A stretch of DNA of 5,905 nt, from positions 1-5,905 of the forward strand of contig JAUWYT010000117.1 in NCBI GenBank assembly GCA_030615705.1, written 5' to 3'. The position numbers and the translations under genes were made by a program. Numbering within the stretch: the first letter of the stretch is position 1; the number at the start of each line of letters is the position of its first letter. Of the stretch, positions 1 through 5,840 are shown piece after piece. Under the pieces are notes generated by a model. The model was not told where the DNA came from. It saw nothing but the letters and a program-made list of their open reading frames with translations, and did no database searches. Origin of the DNA: Chloroflexota bacterium. Lineage in GTDB: Bacteria > Chloroflexota > Anaerolineae > VGOG01.

Positions 1-1
1 C

Positions 2-802
2 CTGGCGCTGGGAGACCTGACCGACTTTGAGGCGCTGCGCGGCAAGGGCGTGCGCGGCGTGGTGGACGGAAAGAGCGTGTTGGTAGGCACTCGTGCCTTG
101 ATGGAGGAAAACGGCGTGGCCGTGGCGGCGATGGAAGACGAGATGCGCCGCCTGGAGGACGAGGGGAAGACAGCCATGCTGGTCGCGTGGAGTTCCGAAC
201 TTGTTCGGGGTGAGTGGGAGTTGCTCGGGCTGCTGGCCGTGGCCGACACCCTCAAAGACGACGCCGTGGACGCCGTCCGCGAGCTGAAGGCACTGGGCTT
301 GCGCACGGTGATGATCACCGGCGACAACCAGCGCACCGCGCGGGCCATCGCCCGTCAGGTGGGGATAGACCACGTGCTGGCCGAGGTGCTGCCGGAAGAT
401 AAGCTGGTCGAGGTCAAGCGATTGCAGGCAAAAACCGATGGCTTGGTGGCTATGGTCGGCGACGGCATCAACGACGCCCCGGCCCTGACCCAGGCCGACG
501 TGGGCATCGCCATCGGCACCGGCACGGACATCGCCATGGAAGCTGCCGACGTTACCCTGGTACGCGGCGAGCTCTCTGGCGTGGTCAGCGCGGTGAAGCT
601 CTCCCGCGCCACCTTCAACAAAGTGATACAGGGCCTCTTCTGGGCCTTCTTCTACAACGTGGTCATGATCCCGCTGGCCATTCTGGGGATGATGCACCCT
701 GTGCTGGCCGAGATCGCTATGGCCACCAGTTCGATAACCGTGGTAACCAATGCCAACTTGCTGCGGCGGGTGGACATCCGGCCAGGTTATGTCCAGCATT
801 AA
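2..802 (+). CDS. copA: Copper-type P1B ATPase, C-terminal part (5' end outside window)
   Basis: This is the C-terminal third of a heavy-metal P-type ATPase, an integral membrane pump that exports metal ions using ATP. The frame is open from base 2, so the gene begins upstream; 266 residues are visible. In order: the end of the nucleotide-binding domain (GKGVRGVVDGK, about 41-73), the MITGDN motif of the P domain (311-328), the hinge motif GDGINDAP (458-481), then two C-terminal membrane helices. These carry the YN pair (653-658) and MATSS (719-733), matching the YN and MxxSS signatures that established work assigns to Cu(I) transporters (P1B-1). The CPC motif, the DKTGT phosphorylation site and any N-terminal metal-binding domains lie outside the window, so copper specificity rests on the last two helices. 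The FTR1 permease gene follows after 32 bases. Another soft metal cannot be excluded. Confidence 0.9.
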   Translation: MALGDLTDFEALRGKGVRGVVDGKSVLVGTRALMEENGVAVAAMEDEMRRLEDEGKTAMLVAWSSELVRGEWELLGLLAVADTLKDDAVDAVRELKALGLRTVMITGDNQRTARAIARQVGIDHVLAEVLPEDKLVEVKRLQAKTDGLVAMVGDGINDAPALTQADVGIAIGTGTDIAMEAADVTLVRGELSGVVSAVKLSRATFNKVIQGLFWAFFYNVVMIPLAILGMMHPVLAEIAMATSSITVVTNANLLRRVDIRPGYVQH

Positions 803-834
803 ACATGGTGAGGGTTCATGAGAAAGAGGTGTGA

Positions 835-1680
835 ATGATGATTGCAGCACTGTTGATTGCTTTCCGGGAGGGGCTGGAAGCGGCCCTGATCGTAGGCATC
901 GTGTTAAGCTATCTGAAGAAGATGGGCTACCGGCAGCGGGCTGCCGTGTGGTGGGGCGTGGTCTCGGCGGTGATAGTGAGTATCGTCGCGGGGGTGGCCC
1001 TACAAGTCATGGGTGTCGGTTTCGAGGGACGCGGTGAGCAACTCTTCGAGGGAATCACCATGCTCCTGGCCGCTGGTGTGCTCACCTGGATGATCTTTTG
1101 GATGCAGCGCCAGGGGCGGAGCATCCGCACTGAACTGGAGGCGGATGTACGCCAGGCGGTGACAGGCGGCAATCGTCGGGCGCTGTTTGCCCTGGCGTTT
1201 GTGGCTGTGGTGCGCGAGGGGATCGAGACGGCCCTCTTTCTTACCGCAGCAGCCTTCAGCGCCACGCCGGCGCAGACCCTGATCGGCGGCGGGCTGGGGC
1301 TGGCCGCGGCAGTGATCGTGGGCTGGCTTCTGTTCGTGGTCAGCGTACGCCTGGACGTGCGGAGTTTCTTCCGCGTGACCAGCGTCTTGCTGATTCTGTT
1401 CGCGGCGGGACTGATGGCTCACGGCGTGCACGAACTTCAGGAGGCCGGTGTCTTGCCGGTGATCGTTGAGCACGTGTGGGACATCAATTTCATTGTGGAC
1501 GAGAACTCGACGATGGGCAGTATTCTCAAGGCATTGTTCGGTTACAATGGCAACCCGTCGTTGCTGGAGACGATGAGCTACGCGGCCTACTATCTGATCA
1601 TCGGTATCGCCATTTGGCTTGCACAGCGCACCGCCAGAAGTACAGAGCTCTCTCAGGAAGTGTCACAACACTTGAGCTGA
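835..1680 (+). CDS. FTR1-family high-affinity iron permease
   Basis: A 281-residue polytopic membrane protein of the FTR1/EfeU iron permease family, which moves ferric iron (often after oxidation of ferrous iron) across the cytoplasmic membrane. The two family-defining RExxE motifs are present: REGLE at residues 11-15 in helix 1 and REGIE at 127-131 in helix 4. The conserved FEGI segment lies at 71-74 and AHGVHELQEAG at 195-205. About seven hydrophobic helices can be counted, and the length is normal for bacterial members. Two ATGs stand side by side at 835 and 838. AGAGGT at 825-830 is better spaced from 838, so the true protein may lack the first Met. It lies between the copper ATPase and a rhodanese lipoprotein. 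No EfeO, EfeB or P19-like partner is in the window, so the electron or iron-binding partner is unknown. Confidence 0.93.
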   Translation: MMIAALLIAFREGLEAALIVGIVLSYLKKMGYRQRAAVWWGVVSAVIVSIVAGVALQVMGVGFEGRGEQLFEGITMLLAAGVLTWMIFWMQRQGRSIRTELEADVRQAVTGGNRRALFALAFVAVVREGIETALFLTAAAFSATPAQTLIGGGLGLAAAVIVGWLLFVVSVRLDVRSFFRVTSVLLILFAAGLMAHGVHELQEAGVLPVIVEHVWDINFIVDENSTMGSILKALFGYNGNPSLLETMSYAAYYLIIGIAIWLAQRTARSTELSQEVSQHLS

Positions 1681-1716
1681 GCCGACTCTACCCGAGGACT
1701 GGAAAACGAGGTTGAT

Positions 1717-2154
1717 GTGATAGCTAAGGAGCTTCTAAAGAAGAAGGTATATTTCGCCCTGCTGTTTCTCGCTCTACTGGTCATCGCCGGGTGCGGGCCC
1801 GCGACAGCCGTGCCCGAAGGATCGGCAGGGTCCAATCCGACGTTGATCACTGTAGAAGAGCTGAACACCATGCTAGAGAACAAGGACTTCATCCTCATCA
1901 ATGTGCACATCCCCTACCAAGGAGAGATCCCCGGTACTGACATGCACATCCCTTATAACGAAATCGAAAAGTATACTGACCAGCTTCCTCAGGACAAGGA
2001 TGCCAAGATTGTTCTCTACTGCCGCAGCGGGCCTATGAGTGCTGCCGCCAGCAAGACATTGGTCGAGATGGGGTACACGAACGTGATAGACGTGCAGGGC
2101 GGGATGAACGCCTGGAAGGCAGCCGGCTACGAGTTGCTGGGCCATCCCGAGTGA
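1717..2154 (+). CDS. Rhodanese-domain lipoprotein
   Basis: A 145-residue secreted, lipid-anchored protein with a single rhodanese domain, the fold used for sulfane-sulfur transfer through a cysteine persulfide. Residues 1-25 form a lysine-rich n-region and hydrophobic core ending in a lipobox (IAGC, lipidated Cys26), so the domain should sit outside the cytoplasmic membrane. The rhodanese domain spans about 44-143. The active-site loop CRSGPMS starts at Cys102 and is followed by GGMNAWKAAGY. The usual acidic DVR motif near the start of the domain is replaced by INVHIPYQGEIPGT, a variant often seen in exported rhodaneses. The start is GTG at 1717, supported by GAGG at 1708-1711 and a spacing of 5. 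The stop TGA at 2152-2154 is 9 bases before the first selenoglutaredoxin, suggesting co-translation. The acceptor or donor of sulfur is unknown; a selenium-handling role is only a speculation from its neighbours. Confidence 0.88.
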   Translation: MIAKELLKKKVYFALLFLALLVIAGCGPATAVPEGSAGSNPTLITVEELNTMLENKDFILINVHIPYQGEIPGTDMHIPYNEIEKYTDQLPQDKDAKIVLYCRSGPMSAAASKTLVEMGYTNVIDVQGGMNAWKAAGYELLGHPE

Positions 2155-2163
2155 GGTACGTAG

Positions 2164-2397
2164 ATGGATCAACAAGTGATTGTCTACACTCAAAGCGGTT
2201 GACTGTTCTGCGGCCGGGTGAAAGAGTTTCTTTCACGGCGAGGCATCGAGTTCACCGAGCGCAACGTGGCCGGAGACGAGTCGGCTCTGGCCGAACTGGA
2301 GCAGTTGGGCGTGTTCACCACGCCGGTGACGGCGATTGACGGTGAGCTCGTGGTCGGCTTCGACCATCCCAAGCTAGAGCGGCTGTTAGGAAACTGA
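2164..2397 (+). CDS. Selenocysteine glutaredoxin 1 (UxxC; in-frame TGA read as Sec)
   Basis: A 77-residue glutaredoxin/NrdH-like thiol-disulfide oxidoreductase, recognisable only if the TGA at 2200-2202 is read through. Before it stands VIVYTQSG, the usual beta strand leading to the redox site. After it come LFC and GRVKEFLSRRGIEF, the family's first helix. TGA is thus codon 13, exactly where the first cysteine of CxxC belongs, giving U13-L-F-C16. Downstream, the cis-proline segment FTTPVTAI and GFDHPKLERLLG complete the fold, and a normal TGA stop lies at 2395-2397. The start ATG 2164 has GAGGT at 2153-2157, six bases upstream. A SECIS-like hairpin lies at 2213-2239. TGA ends several neighbouring genes, so it is not generally recoded here. 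UxxC glutaredoxins are known selenoproteins. The alternative is a nonsense mutation, but the same substitution in the next gene argues strongly against that. Confidence 0.87.
2213..2239 (+). promoter_or_regulatory. SECIS-like hairpin of selenoglutaredoxin 1
   Basis: The perfect 7-bp stem GTGAAAG/CTTTCAC (2218-2224 with 2230-2236) closes a 5-nt loop AGTTT (2225-2229). The stem extends by GCC/GGC (2213-2215 with 2237-2239) past a two-base GG bulge. The loop begins 22 nt after the TGA. Bacterial SECIS elements lie just downstream of the UGA within the coding region and usually have a G among the first two loop bases; this one fits in position, loop size and the G-T at loop bases 2-3. It would recruit SelB with Sec-tRNA. 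The assignment comes from inspection, without an energy calculation. Confidence 0.75.
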
Positions 2398-2410
2398 CAA
2401 GGGAAGGATT

Positions 2411-2715
2411 ATGCTCCACGGACTGTTTGGTCGTCAGGCGACGAAAGTCGTCATCTACACCCAGCCTACTTGAGCAGACTGTCACGCCGCGAAGAGGTTC
2501 TTCGCTCAACAGGACATCGAATACGACGAGCGGGATGTGACAAGCAGCGACTAGCACGAGAAGGAATTGACCGAGACCATCGGCCGTTTCCTCACACCGA
2601 CCATCGTCATCGGCAAGGGGGTGCTATTGGGTTTTGCCTCCAACCGGGCTCGTATCGAGGAGTTGCTGGGTCGGAAACCGAAAGAAGGGAAGTGGGGAGG
2701 GGGGTGTTCTTATGA
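2411..2715 (+). CDS. Selenocysteine glutaredoxin 2 (UxxC) with in-frame TAG and disturbed 3' end
   Basis: A second glutaredoxin-like gene, 13 bases after the first. From ATG 2411 (GGGAAGGA just upstream) it reads VVIYTQPT, then TGA at 2471-2473 (codon 21), then ADC and HAAKRFFAQQDIEYDERDV. The TGA is again the first residue of the redox motif, giving U21-A-D-C24. A SECIS-like hairpin follows. Unlike gene 1, a TAG occurs at 2552-2554 (codon 48), in the variable helix before the cis-proline loop, where relatives often have Glu or another polar residue. Beyond it the fold continues intact (FLTPTIVIGKGVLLGF, then ARIEELLG). In the uncorrected frame the next stop is at 2825-2827, deep inside the DUF302 gene. 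One extra G in the run 2699-2704 would instead end it at TGA 2713-2715, giving an ATGA overlap with that gene; this end is assumed here. It may be a recent pseudogene, or TAG may be a sequence error or, less likely, recoded. Confidence 0.72.
2479..2512 (+). promoter_or_regulatory. SECIS-like hairpin of selenoglutaredoxin 2
   Basis: The stem GCGAAG/CTTCGC (2489-2494 with 2500-2505) closes the 5-nt loop AGGTT (2495-2499), which begins 21 nt after the TGA. A lower helix CTGT/ACAG (2479-2482 with 2509-2512) can form beyond an asymmetric internal loop. Loop length, distance from TGA and the AG(T/G)TT pattern match the hairpin of the preceding gene, although the stem sequences differ. That is what a conserved SECIS function would predict. 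Confidence 0.72.
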
Positions 2716-3112
2716 GCCACAAAGAGTACGGCCTGACTACTCGATTGGAACTGCCGTACGAGGAAGCCGTAGAAAGGACGAAGGCGGCGTTGCAGGCGGA
2801 GGGTTTTGGCATCCTGACAGAGATTGACATCAAAGCGACTCTCAAGCAGAAGCTGAACGCCGACTTCCGTAAGTACGTCATCCTGGGGGCCTGCAATCCC
2901 CCGCTGGCCCACAGGGCGCTCTGGACGGAGTTAGAGATTGGACTGTTGCTGCCTTGCAAAGTCATCGTCTACGAAGAGGATGGGGGGCGGTGGTCTCGGC
3001 TATCGATCCTCTGGCAGCTATGAGCATTGCGGAGAGCCCAGCGTTGGAGGAAGTGGCAACGACGGTCAACGCCAAGCTGCGCCGCGTCGTCGAGACCTTG
3101 AGAGGTGAGTGA
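2712..3112 (+). CDS. DUF302 protein, split by a one-base frameshift
   Basis: A small cytoplasmic protein of the DUF302 family, whose biochemical role is not established. From ATG 2712 (GGAGG at 2696-2700 upstream) it reads LPYEEAVERTKAALQAEGFG, then the family hallmark YVILGACNPPLAHRAL (about residues 55-70) and GLLLPCKVIVYEEDGG (about 77-92). In the starting frame it then hits a stop at 3021-3023. The expected continuation VVSAIDPLAAMSIAESPALE, followed by EVATTVNAKLRRVVETLRGE, is present in the -1 frame and ends at TGA 3110-3112. One missing base in the six-G run 2982-2987 explains the break; corrected, the protein is 133 residues, normal for the family. The restored stop overlaps the next start (TGATG), supporting the longer reading. 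Sequencing undercall, real mutation and slippage on the G run all remain possible. Cys61 and Cys82 are visible candidates for redox or metal chemistry. Confidence 0.85.
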
Positions 3113-3513
3113 TGAGAATCAATTGGACACAGGTGTTGGCTTTTGGCTTGATAGCGCTGATCGTCTTGCTCGTAGGTGTCAGCCTCTTGCCCATGTTCTT
3201 CGGTGGCTGGGGGATGATGGGGCGCGGCGGCGGCATGATGGGCGGCTGGTGCCCTTGGTGTGGGGGGACAGGGCGTTTCGGCGGTGGGGGGCTGCTGGGC
3301 AGCTTCTTTGGCCTGATCTTCACCCTGTTGGCCCTGCTGGGCCCCATCGGCCTATTGGGGCTGCTGATCGCGGGCGGTATCTGGGTGGTGCGCAGCATGA
3401 GCGGGGCGGCTACACCACCGGCTCCGGCTGAAACTTGCCCAGGCTGCGGCCGGCCGACCGAGCACGACTGGCAGAACTGCCCGTATTGTGGCGCTCCGCT
3501 GCGAGAGGAGTAG
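3112..3513 (+). CDS. Small two-helix membrane protein with CPWC loop and C-terminal zinc ribbon
   Basis: A 133-residue protein I cannot assign to a named family. Helix 1 spans about residues 7-30 and helix 2 lies within about 61-93. Between them is a loop rich in Gly and Met (GGWGMMGRGGGMMGGW) that carries CPWC (Cys47, Cys50); with four Met this loop could bind a soft metal such as copper or undergo thiol redox change. After helix 2 and a basic residue (Arg94), a Pro/Ala linker leads to CPGC (Cys109, Cys112) and CPYC (Cys123, Cys126), a typical zinc ribbon, probably in the cytoplasm with the loop outside (inferred topology). Start ATG 3112 overlaps the restored DUF302 stop by one base, with AGAGGTGA at 3101-3108 as ribosome-binding site; GTG 3109 is an alternative. 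It is translated next to a membrane cytochrome c, 4 bases downstream. Confidence 0.85.
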   Translation: MRINWTQVLAFGLIALIVLLVGVSLLPMFFGGWGMMGRGGGMMGGWCPWCGGTGRFGGGGLLGSFFGLIFTLLALLGPIGLLGLLIAGGIWVVRSMSGAATPPAPAETCPGCGRPTEHDWQNCPYCGAPLREE

Positions 3514-3517
3514 GACA

Positions 3518-4036
3518 ATGAACAAGAGATCAGTTTGGGTTTTGGTTATCGCTGCGGCGGTGCTGGTGGGCATTATCCTGGTTGTCCTGGCAGGTGGGTT
3601 GCTCTTTTTGTGGAACCGCTCCGCCCGCACGGTCACAGTAGCCCCAGGGTCGCTCCAAGGGTATGCCAGCAATGGGGAGACCATCTACTTCACCGGCGTG
3701 AACGACAGAGGGCAGCGGATCTCCTTTAGCAGCGGCCCCCCGTGGCTCTCGATGCACGGCGGCGGCTGCGCCAGTTGTCACGGCCCCGACGGCCAGGGTG
3801 GTGCCCCAGTGATGATGGGTACCGAGACGCCGCCCGATATCCGCTACCACCACCTGATCGAAGAGGAACACGAGGCAGGAGAGGCCCATCCTCCCTGCAC
3901 CGATGAGACCATCAAGCGGGCCATCACCGAGGGCGTGAACCCGGCCGGGGAGTCCTTGGACCTCACCATGCCCCGTTGGCAGATACCTGAGGAGGACCTC
4001 AATGACCTGCTGGAGTTCCTGAAGGCATTGGACTGA
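3518..4036 (+). CDS. Membrane-anchored monohaem cytochrome c
   Basis: A 172-residue electron-transfer protein. Residues 1-4 are basic and about 6-32 form one hydrophobic helix that likely serves as an uncleaved anchor, leaving the rest outside the membrane. The single haem c attachment site CASCH (Cys84, Cys87, His88) is followed by GPDGQGG, usual for class I cytochrome c. Met151 in LTMPRW is the probable sixth iron ligand, and the final helix EEDLNDLLEFLKAL is typical. The segment between (about 108-127) contains His111, His112, His118, His124 and Cys127, an unusual cluster that might bind an extra metal. Start ATG 3518 has GGAG at 3507-3510. It is 4 bases after the zinc-ribbon membrane protein, so the two are probably co-translated. 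Its redox partner is not visible; a role as an electron carrier for a respiratory or metal-handling enzyme is inferred. Confidence 0.92.
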   Translation: MNKRSVWVLVIAAAVLVGIILVVLAGGLLFLWNRSARTVTVAPGSLQGYASNGETIYFTGVNDRGQRISFSSGPPWLSMHGGGCASCHGPDGQGGAPVMMGTETPPDIRYHHLIEEEHEAGEAHPPCTDETIKRAITEGVNPAGESLDLTMPRWQIPEEDLNDLLEFLKALD

Positions 4037-4115
4037 CCGTGGACGACCAGGCCACAATCCAGACGAATTTGGAGGCTAGGCTGCGTAAACTCTGATAAGC
4101 AAACAATAGAACAAC

Positions 4116-4121
4116 AGGAGG
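4116..4121 (+). promoter_or_regulatory. Strong ribosome-binding site of hcp
   Basis: AGGAGG lies six A residues before ATG 4128 and fixes that start over the second ATG at 4134. It is the best ribosome-binding site in the window. The preceding 4037-4115 segment is the longest intergenic gap and the most likely place for a separate hcp promoter, but I see no convincing -35/-10 pair, FNR-type palindrome or terminator there. Confidence 0.8.
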
Positions 4122-4127
4122 AAAAAA

Positions 4128-5807
4128 ATGAGTATGTTCTGTTTTCAATGCCAGGAAACCGCAAAGAATCAAGGATGTACGGTGCGCGGCGTCTGTGGCA
4201 AGACAGACGACGTGGCAAATCTGCAAGACCTGCTGATCTGGTTGTTAAAAGGCATTTCTTTCTACGGCGTCAAGGCCAGAGAGTTGAGTGCCTCCGATCC
4301 GGAGGCGGACCTGTTCGTGGCCCAATCGCTGTTCTCCACCATCACGAACGTGAACTTTGATCCGGAGCGGTTCGTCCCGCTGGTGGAAAAAGCCCTGGAG
4401 CTGCGTGACCGCCTCAAGGTTCGGTTCCTGGAAGCGTACCAGCAGGCACACGGTCGGGCATTTTCAAGACCCCTGCCGGAAGTGGCGACCTGGGTTCCTG
4501 AAAAGGTAGATATGGACGAGTTTGTCCAGAAGGGCGCGACCGTTGGTGTCATGGCCGAGCCCAACCTGGGCGAGGACGTTCGCTCCCTGCGGCAACTGCT
4601 TACTTATGGTCTCAAGGGGCTTGCTGCCTACACGGATCACGCCTACATTTTGGAGCACTATAATGATGACCTGCTGGCCTTTTTGCAGAAGGCTTTGGTC
4701 GTCACGACGGACGAGGATGCATCGGCAGACGATCTGGTGGGCATGGTGTTAAAGTGCGGTGAGATGGGCGTCCAGGCGATGGCCTTGCTGGATCAGGCCA
4801 ATACTTCCACCTACGGCCATCCCGAACCGACCCAGGTCAACATCGGCGTGAGAGAGGGCCCTGCCATTCTCATCAGTGGGCACGACCTGAGAGACCTGGA
4901 CGAGTTGTTGCAGCAAACGGAGGGCGCCGGCGTGAACATCTACACCCACGGCGAAATGTTGCCCGCCAACGCCTACCCTGCTTTCAAAAAGTACCGTCAC
5001 TTAGTGGGCAACTATGGCGGTTCCTGGTGGCATCAGCAGAAAGAATTTGAGAAGTTTGGCGGCGCGATCTTGTTGACGACCAACTGTATCGTCAAGCCCA
5101 AAGAGAGCTACCGTGACAGGATACTTACCACCGGTTTGGTCGGCTGGCCAGGCGTTCCGCACATCCCCGATCGCCAGAATGGCGGGCAGAAGGACTTTGG
5201 CCTCGTGATCGCCAAAGCGTTGGAATCGGGCAGCCCGCAGGAACTGGAGCGGGGCACCATTCCTGCTGGCTTTGCCCACGCTGCCGTGCTTGGTGTGGCC
5301 GACAGGGTCGTGGAAGCGGTCAAGGGCGGTGCGATCAAGCGCTTTGTGGTGATGGCCGGCTGCGATGGCCGGCACAAAACACGGCAGTACTACACCGAGA
5401 TGGCCGAGAGCCTGCCCCGCGACACGGTCATCCTGACGGCCGGCTGCGCCAAGTATCGCTACAACAAGCTGGATCTGGGCGACATCAACGGCATCCCGCG
5501 TATTCTGGACGCCGGGCAATGCAACGACTCCTACTCGCTGGTCGTAATCGCCCAGAAACTGGCCGAGGTGTTTGGCCTCAGCGACATCAATGATCTCCCT
5601 ATCTCGTATGACATCGCCTGGTACGAGCAAAAAGCGGTGATCGTGCTGCTGGCCTTGATTTCCCTGGGCGTGAAAAAGATTCGCCTGGGACCAACGCTGC
5701 CGGCCTTTATCTCGCCCAATGTCTTGAAGGTCCTGGTCGAGAAATTGGACATCAAGCCCATCACTACAGTCGAAGAAGATTTGGCAGCCATGATGGCTGG
5801 CGAATAA
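4128..5807 (+). CDS. hcp: Hybrid-cluster protein (Hcp, hydroxylamine reductase), class I
   Basis: A 559-residue cytoplasmic iron-sulfur enzyme. The family reduces hydroxylamine in vitro and is linked to NO detoxification and protein S-nitrosylation. The N-terminal cluster motif is Cys5-x2-Cys8-x8-Cys17-x5-Cys23 ([15 protein letters not shown], then VCGK), the compact spacing of class I enzymes from anaerobes rather than the enterobacterial type. All hybrid-cluster ligands can be placed: His252 (SGHDL), Glu276 (HGEM), Cys320 (TTNC), Cys412 (AGCDG, the persulfide cysteine), Cys440 (AGCAKYR), Cys465 (GQCND) and Glu500 (WYEQK), with Lys502 nearby. Their spacing agrees with the Desulfovibrio enzyme as I remember it, so the protein should be active. 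Length is normal. It follows the cytochrome gene after a 91-base gap, and an iron-sulfur protein gene starts 33 bases downstream, a common partner arrangement for electron delivery. Confidence 0.97.
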   Translation: MSMFCFQCQETAKNQGCTVRGVCGKTDDVANLQDLLIWLLKGISFYGVKARELSASDPEADLFVAQSLFSTITNVNFDPERFVPLVEKALELRDRLKVRFLEAYQQAHGRAFSRPLPEVATWVPEKVDMDEFVQKGATVGVMAEPNLGEDVRSLRQLLTYGLKGLAAYTDHAYILEHYNDDLLAFLQKALVVTTDEDASADDLVGMVLKCGEMGVQAMALLDQANTSTYGHPEPTQVNIGVREGPAILISGHDLRDLDELLQQTEGAGVNIYTHGEMLPANAYPAFKKYRHLVGNYGGSWWHQQKEFEKFGGAILLTTNCIVKPKESYRDRILTTGLVGWPGVPHIPDRQNGGQKDFGLVIAKALESGSPQELERGTIPAGFAHAAVLGVADRVVEAVKGGAIKRFVVMAGCDGRHKTRQYYTEMAESLPRDTVILTAGCAKYRYNKLDLGDINGIPRILDAGQCNDSYSLVVIAQKLAEVFGLSDINDLPISYDIAWYEQKAVIVLLALISLGVKKIRLGPTLPAFISPNVLKVLVEKLDIKPITTVEEDLAAMMAGE

Positions 5808-5840
5808 AGCCAAATCGTCATCAGTGGAAAGACGGAGAAC

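Noticed and set aside
1000..1473. Minus-strand open frame of 157 codons opposite the FTR1 gene
   Set aside because: It is antisense to a clear FTR1 permease, has a low-complexity composition and no recognisable motif.
2200..2473. TGA read as Trp or Gly through an alternative genetic code
   Set aside because: TGA is the natural stop of the FTR1, rhodanese, first glutaredoxin and cytochrome c genes. Inside genes it appears only at the two redox-cysteine positions, each followed by a SECIS-like hairpin.
2470..2827. Two overlapping open frames (2470-2715 and 2567-2827) that could pass as independent small genes
   Set aside because: The first is an off-frame shadow of glutaredoxin 2. The second is simply the part of glutaredoxin 2 after the TAG, running on into DUF302; neither has its own credible start.
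3530..4057. Minus-strand open frame of 175 codons opposite the cytochrome c gene
   Set aside because: It is a shadow of a coding region with intact haem-binding and anchor features on the + strand.
4039..4095. Micro-ORF of 18 codons (GTG start) between the cytochrome and hcp genes
   Set aside because: It has no ribosome-binding site I trust and no recognisable peptide. It is most likely chance within the leader.
4037..4115. FNR/NsrR-like operator or promoter upstream of hcp
   Set aside because: Regulation by NO or oxygen is expected for hcp, but I see no palindrome or -35/-10 pair good enough to report.
5001..5813. Minus-strand open frame of 270 codons opposite hcp
   Set aside because: It is antisense to an unmistakable, fully conserved hcp. 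Its translation shows no known domain, and it is explained by codon bias in GC-rich DNA.
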